From Anaerolineaceae bacterium (GTDB lineage: Bacteria; Chloroflexota; Anaerolineae; Anaerolineales; Anaerolineaceae): DNA of 5,362 nucleotides. Made by a program: the position numbers and the translations under genes. Location: contig DOEX01000142.1 of assembly GCA_003532515.1 (NCBI GenBank), positions 3,537-8,898 on the forward strand, given 5' to 3'. The notes under the pieces were generated by a model. The model saw only the letters and a list, made by a program, of their open reading frames with translations, ran no database searches and was not told the origin of the DNA. Below are positions 1-3,991 of this stretch, piece by piece. Every line of letters starts with the position of its first letter. The first letter of the stretch is position 1.

Positions 1-2
1 CT

Positions 3-938
3 TCAAGGGGTGCAGACCTCAATCGCAACTACCCATATGAATGGGAAATAATTCCAGGTGAATGTGGTGAAACCTATTCGGGTCCAACGGCTGGTTCAGA
101 ACCAGAGACAGTTGCGATCACGAATTATGTTTTGAGCATTTTTCCGGATCAGAAGGGTCCCAACCCGAATGACCCCGTCAACGAGTTGAACGCCACGGGT
201 ATGTTTGTCGACTTGCACAGCTACTCACGCCTGGTCCTTTGGCCCTGGGGTTATACCTATGACACCGCTCCAAACGATGCCAGCCTGCGAATGATGAGCT
301 ATAAATTCGCTTACTACAATGGGCATGATCCGCAAAAATCGACCGAGCTTTATCCATCTACAGGTTCTACGGACGATTGGGCTTATGGCGAACTGGGTGT
401 GCCCGGGTTCTGCTTTGAAGTTGGTGATTCTTTCCACCAGAGTTGCAGCGTCTTTGAAAATGACATCAATCCCAACAACCAGCAAGCTTTACTGCGTGCT
501 ATTAAAATCGCCCGCAAACCCTACCGGCTGGCCTACGGACCCGAGGTAACCAACCTGTCTTTGGATACTAATCCGATTCTCCCTGGGCAAAACCTGGTGG
601 TCAATTACACCGCCAATGACACTCTGTATAGTAGTTATGAAAGTGGGATACCTTCACAAAATATCATTTCGATCCGCTATTCTATTGACAAGCCTTCCTG
701 GATTAGTGGATCCAACCCAACAATTATTCCTATTAACGCCCAGGTGCCCACCTATTCCGGCACCTTCACCGCTTCCACCACCGGTCTGGCGCTTGGTCAG
801 CACACGCTCTTTGTTGAATCTGTGGACCAAAGCGGATTGTGGGGCCCCCCGACGGCGATATTCTTCACGATTGAATCAACAGATCCACCAGTGACCGATC
901 AGTATTTTTATCTGCCGTTGATTATGAACGATCTGTAG
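3..938 (+). CDS. Exported M14 zinc carboxypeptidase, C-terminal part (5' end outside window)
   Basis: The frame is open from the left edge to TAG at 936-938, giving 311 residues numbered here from the codon at 3-5. It is the second half of a zinc carboxypeptidase, which removes C-terminal residues from peptides. DLNRN (5-9) supplies the Asn-Arg substrate carboxylate site. SGPTAGSEPET (26-36) is the usual family strand. H72 in DLHSYS is the third zinc ligand. Y117 in YPSTG and E139 in FEVGD match the Tyr248/Glu270 pair of carboxypeptidase A, with the same 22-residue spacing. The HxxE zinc motif and any signal peptide would lie upstream. Cysteines 21, 137 and 148 suggest a disulfide and so an exported enzyme. 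From about 183 to 300 follows a beta-rich Ig-like domain (YSIDKPSW, GQHTLFVESVD), then the tail YFYLPLIMNDL. The TTG at 132 is internal, not a start. Family call firm; export inferred. Confidence 0.93.
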   Translation, partial: SRGADLNRNYPYEWEIIPGECGETYSGPTAGSEPETVAITNYVLSIFPDQKGPNPNDPVNELNATGMFVDLHSYSRLVLWPWGYTYDTAPNDASLRMMSYKFAYYNGHDPQKSTELYPSTGSTDDWAYGELGVPGFCFEVGDSFHQSCSVFENDINPNNQQALLRAIKIARKPYRLAYGPEVTNLSLDTNPILPGQNLVVNYTANDTLYSSYESGIPSQNIISIRYSIDKPSWISGSNPTIIPINAQVPTYSGTFTASTTGLALGQHTLFVESVDQSGLWGPPTAIFFTIESTDPPVTDQYFYLPLIMNDL

Positions 939-1022
939 TAAGGAAAGAACAGGTGCTCGGTCAGGAGAATCCCTCAAAAAGAGCCTTGCACAAGCAGCTT
1001 AATCGATTCTTTCAGTTAAACA

Positions 1023-1048
1023 AAGACACCGGCAAAAGCCGGTGTCTT
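1023..1048. terminator. Bidirectional intrinsic terminator between convergent genes
   Basis: An 11-bp perfect stem (1023-1033 with 1038-1048, arms AAGACACCGGC and GCCGGTGTCTT) closes an AAAA loop on the plus strand (TTTT on the minus). It lies 85 nt after the carboxypeptidase stop and 22 nt beyond the stop of the convergent membrane protein gene. The T-rich stretch is better on the minus strand (CTTTGTTTAA) than on the plus strand (TCTTGCTAAT). It therefore probably ends mainly the minus-strand transcript, with weaker action on the plus strand. Confidence 0.8.
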
Positions 1049-1069
1049 GCTAATGAACAAAAGTTTCGA

Positions 1070-1321
1070 CTATCGCTTGAAGATCGCGCGATAGATCAAC
1101 AGGACAATAATGGCGCCAATGAATGCAGCAACCAGGACGCCAAGCAGCCCACCAGTAGAGAGACCAAGGAGACCGAACAGCCAGCCGCCCAGCAAACCGC
1201 CGAGGATACCAGCAATGATGGCACCCAGCAAGCCGACTTTTACACCAGGAACGACCATGTCAGCCAACCAGCCTGCGATTGCTCCGACAACGATGGTCCA
1301 TAACCAGTTTAAACCTTCCAT
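1070..1321 (-). CDS. GlsB/YeaQ/YmgE family stress-response membrane protein
   Basis: This 83-residue, very hydrophobic, glycine-rich protein belongs to the family once called transglycosylase-associated proteins. Members are small inner-membrane proteins linked to general stress responses, with no established biochemical activity. The sequence shows the family layout: MEGLNWLW start, a first membrane segment (about 5-24) containing GAIAGWLAD, a second (about 28-54) with a GxxxG-like glycine zipper (GAIIAGILGGLLGG), a third (about 56-78), and a basic end YRAIFKR. The ATG at 1321 was chosen because AAAGGAG (1328-1334) stands 6 nt upstream and the length fits the usual 80-85 residues. The frame stays open 24 codons further up, but that part (LLFFLNNKIIKI...) is AT-rich leader. 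The gene is monocistronic, divergent from the kinase and convergent with the carboxypeptidase. Confidence 0.92.
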   Translation of the reverse strand: MEGLNWLWTIVVGAIAGWLADMVVPGVKVGLLGAIIAGILGGLLGGWLFGLLGLSTGGLLGVLVAAFIGAIIVLLIYRAIFKR

Positions 1322-1327
1322 TTTTAA

Positions 1328-1334
1328 CTCCTTT
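1328..1334 (-). promoter_or_regulatory. Ribosome binding site deciding the start of the GlsB-family gene
   Basis: AAAGGAG on the minus strand, 6 nt before the ATG at 1321. It excludes the longer in-frame reading that begins at 1393 and gives an 83-residue protein of family-typical length. Confidence 0.85.
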
Positions 1335-1364
1335 TCTTGATTAACAATATTTATTATTTTGATT

Positions 1365-1393
1365 ATCTTATTATTAAGAAAGAACAAAAGCAA
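1365..1393 (-). promoter_or_regulatory. Candidate promoter of the GlsB-family gene
   Basis: Minus-strand TTGCTT (1393-1388, 3 of 6 with TTGACA), a 17-nt spacer, and TAAGAT (1370-1365, 4 of 6 with TATAAT). This would start RNA near 1358, leaving a leader of about 37 nt. The region is very AT-rich, so chance matches are easy and other boxes are possible. Confidence 0.35.
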
Positions 1394-1420
1394 CTCTTAA
1401 CAATATACAATAATCTCTTC

Positions 1421-1450
1421 TTCACTATTTAAAACACGTTTGTTTATAAT
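1421..1450 (+). promoter_or_regulatory. Candidate sigma70-type promoter of the deoxynucleoside kinase gene
   Basis: TTCACT (1421-1426, 4 of 6 with the -35 consensus), an 18-nt spacer and a perfect TATAAT (1445-1450). The predicted RNA start is near 1457, which leaves a leader of about 70 nt before the kinase ATG. The -10 is immediately followed by the interrupted palindrome at 1454-1471. Confidence 0.6.
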
Positions 1451-1453
1451 TAG

Positions 1454-1471
1454 TTCCGTAAATAAACGGAA
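1454..1471. promoter_or_regulatory. Interrupted palindrome at the predicted kinase start site (possible operator)
   Basis: TTCCGT (1454-1459), spacer AAATAA, ACGGAA (1466-1471): perfect 6-bp arms starting 4 nt after the TATAAT box. Because RNA would start inside the left arm (near 1457), the repeat makes more sense as a DNA-binding site than as an RNA hairpin. I do not recognise the regulator; it does not match the NrdR box or CIRCE as I know them. Confidence 0.4.
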
Positions 1472-1474
1472 AAA

Positions 1475-1507
1475 ATGAAAATTTCAGGAACACCTTTTAA
1501 AAAATAG
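1475..1507 (+). other. Possible 10-codon leader ORF upstream of the kinase
   Basis: ATG at 1475 opens MKISGTPFKK and stops with TAG at 1505-1507, 19 nt before the kinase start. A weak purine stretch (GGA at 1468-1470) precedes it by 4 nt. It contains no run of a regulatory amino acid and no obvious attenuator follows, so it may be accidental in an AT-rich leader. Confidence 0.2.
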
Positions 1508-1526
1508 ATAGAATTGAGGACGATCA

Positions 1527-2159
1527 ATGGAAAAGTTTATTGTTGTTGCAGGTAACATCGGAGCGGGGAAAACGACATTGGTCGAAATTTTGAGCAACCG
1601 GCTGGGCTTTTCTCCTTTTTATGAACCTCATGAAGAAAACCCATATCTGGCTGACTTTTATGAAGACATGGAAAGTTGGTCTTTTCATTCCCAGGTCTAT
1701 TTTCTTACCCGTCGTTTGAAAATCCATAAGGAACTCCTCCTGGCAGAGGGTTCTGTGGTGCAGGACCGCAGCGTGTATGAAGACGCCGAGATCTTTGCGC
1801 GCAACCTCTTTCTGCAAGGAGACTTCAGTACGCGCGATTATGGCGTCTACCAGGATCTGTATCATATACTGGCATCTCTGCTGCCCCCACCCAACCTGAT
1901 GGTCTATCTGAGAGCATCGGTGGATACGCTCATGCAGCGAATCGCCAAACGAGGTCGGGAATATGAAATGGGTATTTCCAGACAATACCTGGCACGGCTG
2001 AACAACCTTTATGAAGATTGGATGAATGCCTTCGATCAATGCCCGGTGCTGATCATCAACAGCGACGACCTGGACCTCGTCTCCAGACCCGAGCATGTAG
2101 ACCAGGTGGTAAGCTGGGTGCAAAACAAGCTGACTGGACGAACAGAAGTTCGTCTGTAG
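1527..2159 (+). CDS. Deoxynucleoside kinase (deoxyadenosine/deoxyguanosine kinase family)
   Basis: A 210-residue cytoplasmic kinase that phosphorylates the 5'-hydroxyl of deoxynucleosides using a nucleoside triphosphate, for salvage of DNA precursors. The P-loop GNIGAGKT is at 9-16. E33-P34 lies in the EPHEENPYL segment that holds the sugar. Q56 in SQVYFL matches the base-contacting glutamine. D80-R81-S82 is the family DRS motif. The arginine-rich lid RIAKRGREYE spans 138-147. Length and motif order match bacterial deoxyadenosine/deoxyguanosine kinases (Bacillus and Lactobacillus types). The DRSVYEDA segment is particularly like those, but substrate preference cannot be read from sequence with confidence. 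GAGGA at 1516-1520, 6 nt before the ATG, supports the start. Some Firmicutes carry two such genes in tandem; only one is present here, and it appears to have its own promoter and terminator. Confidence 0.95.
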   Translation: MEKFIVVAGNIGAGKTTLVEILSNRLGFSPFYEPHEENPYLADFYEDMESWSFHSQVYFLTRRLKIHKELLLAEGSVVQDRSVYEDAEIFARNLFLQGDFSTRDYGVYQDLYHILASLLPPPNLMVYLRASVDTLMQRIAKRGREYEMGISRQYLARLNNLYEDWMNAFDQCPVLIINSDDLDLVSRPEHVDQVVSWVQNKLTGRTEVRL

Positions 2160-2184
2160 CTTTCCATTAATTTTAGAAAAAGAA

Positions 2185-2210
2185 ACGGGAAGGCTTTAAT
2201 GCCCTCCCGT
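2185..2210. terminator. Bidirectional terminator between the kinase and the M42 peptidase genes
   Basis: The stem ACGGGA-a-GGC (2185-2194) pairs with GCC-c-TCCCGT (2201-2210). That is nine base pairs with one A/C mismatch, around the loop TTTAAT. Read on the minus strand it is followed at once by TTCTTTTTCT, a good T-tract, so it is a convincing terminator for the peptidase operon whose stop lies 18 nt upstream of it. On the plus strand the tail (ATGCGTGTTT) is weaker, so termination of the kinase transcript is less certain. Confidence 0.82.
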
Positions 2211-2228
2211 ATGCGTGTTTGGTGTAAA

Positions 2229-3296
2229 TTACTCGCTCAATAAATAGGCTAAAACCCATTTGGTGGTGTCCACCAGGGCATCGGTATGAGTGCGCTCATA
2301 GTGGTGTGAGCTATCTACGCCCGGACCGATGAGAGCGACGGCTGCATTGCCGCCTGCCCGCCAGTAGGCTTTGGCGTCTGAACTGTAGTGCACATAAGTG
2401 TCAACCTTGACCGGGATGTGGTAAGCATCTGCCAGGTCGCGCAACTTGCTCGAAAGTTCATGGTGATAAGGACCGCCGGCATCCTTGACGCAGATGCTTG
2501 CGTGGTATTCGTCCGAAGCCTGCCCATCACCGATGGCAGCCATATCCAGCGCCACCAGTTCGTCCAGCCCCTCGGGGAAGTCGCTGCTGCCGCCGTGCCC
2601 AACCTCTTCGTAATTACTGATCAGGAAGCAGGTTTCCACGGCAGGCTTGAGGTTGGCGTCGTGGAGTGCTTTGATGGCAGTGAGAATGTTGGCGACACAG
2701 GCTTTGTCGTCCAGGTGGCGCGATTTCACGAACCCGTTCACAACCTCGACGCGTGCGTCGAAGGAAACATAATCACCCACTTCGATACCCAGTTGACGGG
2801 TCTCTTCGGCGGTGGTGACGCGTTGGTCCAGGCGAACTTCCATGCTCAAATTATCGCGCTTGCCGTCCCGCACGTTTTCGTAGACATGCACTGAGGCTTC
2901 GTGTGGTAACAGACTTCCACGAATGGTGCCGTTGTGGCGGGTGTGGACCAGGCAGTTTTCGCCTTCAATGCTACCCCAGGCAAAACCGCCGACGCTGGTG
3001 AGTTCGAGCCTGCCAGAGGGTTTGATCTGGCGTACCATGGCTCCCAGGGTGTCCACATGGGCAGTGAGCGCGCGCTTTGCTCCGGTTTCGGAAGGGTTTT
3101 CGGCAGACAGGGTTAGCAAAAGAGAGCCTTTTTTGGTTCTCTCGAGTTTTATTTCTGGATATTTTGCCATTTCCTGCTCTACCAGCTCAATGGCTGCGCT
3201 GGCAAAACTAGTGGGGCTGGGTGTGTTGAGCAGCCTGGTCAGAAAGTCGATCATGTAAGAGGCGTCGAAATTGGGTAGGGTGGGTTGATTGTTCAT
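2229..3296 (-). CDS. M42 family metallo-aminopeptidase (TET/deblocking aminopeptidase type)
   Basis: A 355-residue cytoplasmic dinuclear metal aminopeptidase, of a family that typically forms 12-subunit tetrahedral particles and trims short peptides. All expected ligands are visible: H80 and D82 in TAHVDTLGAMV, bridging D196 in RHLDDKACV, catalytic E230 and ligand E231 in NYEEVGHGG, D251 in VALDMA, and H337 in YERTHTDAL. Residues about 95-180 form the inserted beta-domain used in oligomer assembly. The HVDTLGAMVRQIK signature places it in the subgroup with HVDTLG instead of the classic HxDEIG. The ATG at 3296 is preferred. It lies 2 nt after the thioesterase stop, whereas the longer frame from 3350 would overlap that gene by 52 nt. 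The nearest GGAG is 14 nt upstream, rather far, so translation is probably coupled to the thioesterase. Specificity is not readable. Confidence 0.94.
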   Translation of the reverse strand: MNNQPTLPNFDASYMIDFLTRLLNTPSPTSFASAAIELVEQEMAKYPEIKLERTKKGSLLLTLSAENPSETGAKRALTAHVDTLGAMVRQIKPSGRLELTSVGGFAWGSIEGENCLVHTRHNGTIRGSLLPHEASVHVYENVRDGKRDNLSMEVRLDQRVTTAEETRQLGIEVGDYVSFDARVEVVNGFVKSRHLDDKACVANILTAIKALHDANLKPAVETCFLISNYEEVGHGGSSDFPEGLDELVALDMAAIGDGQASDEYHASICVKDAGGPYHHELSSKLRDLADAYHIPVKVDTYVHYSSDAKAYWRAGGNAAVALIGPGVDSSHHYERTHTDALVDTTKWVLAYLLSE

Positions 3297-3298
3297 AT

Positions 3299-3754
3299 TT
3301 ATGCTAATAACTCCTGGTTGTTTTCGAAGGCTGCCAATTTCTCGCGCCATTCCTGTGAGACGGGTTGAGAGCGTTCTTCTGTATGATTATAGGCTACCAT
3401 TACCACTTCACCGCGGGCAAAGGCGATCTTGGTTTCGCTGTTTTCGACCTGGAAGCGAAAGCGCAGGCTCTTGCTGCCCAGATGTCCAACCTTGATGCCG
3501 ACCCGGACTGGGTCACCGAACTGGATGGATGTCAGATAATCGATTTTGACTGAGGCGACCACCATGCCAAAACCATTCCGGATGGTTCCGTCCCAGATGC
3601 CGCTGGCACGATAGTAACCTGTGCGGGCAGTTTCGATGTATTCTAGGATGGAAACGTTGTTGACATGTTGCAGGGTATCAAGATCAGAATATCTGACCTT
3701 GATATCTTCATAATAAGGGAATTCCTGGGGGTAAGAAGGGGTGATCGTGGTCAT
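3299..3754 (-). CDS. Hotdog-fold acyl-CoA thioesterase (4HBT/YbgC-FadM type)
   Basis: A 151-residue single-hotdog protein expected to hydrolyse acyl-CoA thioesters in the cytoplasm, usually as a tetramer. The signature segment RYSDLDTLQHVNN (21-33) carries the conserved aspartates D24 and D26, D26 aligning with the catalytic Asp of 4-hydroxybenzoyl-CoA thioesterase, and the HVNN of the long helix start. The following LEYIETAR is the central helix. GMVVASVKIDYLTSIQFGD (63-81) and the SLRFRFQV strand complete the sheet. The acyl substrate cannot be inferred. The start is the second of two adjacent ATGs (3754), 6 nt after AGGAG (3761-3765); the first (3757) is only 3 nt away. A TTG at 3775 is in frame but lies in the promoter -10 box. 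It is the first gene of an operon with the M42 peptidase. Confidence 0.9.
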   Translation of the reverse strand: MTTITPSYPQEFPYYEDIKVRYSDLDTLQHVNNVSILEYIETARTGYYRASGIWDGTIRNGFGMVVASVKIDYLTSIQFGDPVRVGIKVGHLGSKSLRFRFQVENSETKIAFARGEVVMVAYNHTEERSQPVSQEWREKLAAFENNQELLA

Positions 3755-3760
3755 CATTGG

Positions 3761-3765
3761 CTCCT
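3761..3765 (-). promoter_or_regulatory. Ribosome binding site deciding the thioesterase start
   Basis: AGGAG on the minus strand stands 6 nt before the ATG at 3754 and 3 nt before the ATG at 3757, which favours the former. It lies inside the longer reading from TTG at 3775 and so argues against it. Confidence 0.75.
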
Positions 3766-3774
3766 GTTGATGCA

Positions 3775-3804
3775 ATTATACAAGCCTGTGGAGGATAATT
3801 AGAA
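3775..3804 (-). promoter_or_regulatory. Candidate promoter of the thioesterase-M42 peptidase operon
   Basis: Minus strand: TTCTAA (3804-3799, 3 of 6 with the -35 consensus), an 18-nt spacer, and a perfect TATAAT (3780-3775). RNA would begin near 3768, giving a leader of about 14 nt that still includes the AGGAG. The perfect -10 is the main support; the -35 is weak. Confidence 0.5.
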
Positions 3805-3872
3805 AAGCGATAGACAATCCGTCTGAAAGTTTTGTCAAAAACATTAAGAGACTTCGCTAATAATAAGGTTTA

Positions 3873-3886
3873 GTCAATAGATTGAC
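3873..3886. promoter_or_regulatory. 14-bp palindrome overlapping a TTGACA box (possible operator)
   Basis: GTCAAT-AG-ATTGAC has perfect 6-bp arms with a 2-bp centre, and its right arm overlaps the TTGACA at 3882-3887. Related TTGAC/GTCAA half-sites occur nearby at 3834-3839 (GTCAAA) and 3915-3920 (TTTGAC), all within the divergent thioesterase/pepF intergenic region. The arrangement suits a repressor blocking the pepF-side promoter, but the regulator is unknown. Confidence 0.4.
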
Positions 3887-3911
3887 ACAACTTGTTATCA
3901 AATCATGGAAT
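3882..3911 (+). promoter_or_regulatory. Candidate promoter of the oligoendopeptidase gene
   Basis: A perfect TTGACA (3882-3887), an 18-nt spacer and TGGAAT (3906-3911, 4 of 6 with TATAAT). RNA would start near 3918, about 74 nt before the ATG. A second -10-like TATACT at 3951-3956 (5 of 6) has no -35 at normal spacing, the nearest TTGACG being 29 nt away; it could be an alternative start. Confidence 0.42.
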
Positions 3912-3991
3912 AGGTTTGACGACAAGACCGGGAATCCAGGAAAATTGTTGTATACTAACCCCATTGAGAATAAAAGAAAAAAGGACAAAAG

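Noticed and set aside
953..1303. Plus-strand frames (953-1303 and 1110-1340) across the terminator and the small membrane protein
   Set aside because: Low-complexity Gln/Thr/Asn- or Pro/Ser-rich translations produced by reading a glycine- and leucine-rich membrane gene backwards; the first also runs through the hairpin at 1023-1048.
1322..1393. 24-residue N-terminal extension of the GlsB-family protein
   Set aside because: AT-rich leader sequence; AAAGGAG precedes the internal ATG at 1321 with ideal spacing and the shorter product matches family length.
1524..2123. Open frame of 199 codons on the minus strand covering the kinase gene
   Set aside because: It mirrors the kinase codons almost exactly end to end, and the kinase has all its catalytic motifs and a good ribosome binding site.
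2388..2894. Open frame of 168 codons on the plus strand inside the M42 peptidase
   Set aside because: Antisense shadow of a gene with every metal ligand intact; no recognisable domain.
2229..3296. M42 peptidase as part of an N-acetylglutaminylglutamine amide osmolyte cassette
   Set aside because: The HVDTLGAMVR signature is shared with the peptidase of that cassette, but neither the asparagine synthase-like amidotransferase nor the acetyltransferase partner is present, and the same signature occurs in general M42 enzymes.
3297..3350. 18-residue N-terminal extension of the M42 peptidase
   Set aside because: It would overlap the 3' end of the thioesterase by 52 nt, and the extra residues are outside the conserved peptidase domain.
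3755..3775. TTG start at 3775 for the thioesterase
   Set aside because: The codon falls in the TATAAT box and has no ribosome binding site; AGGAG points to the ATG at 3754.
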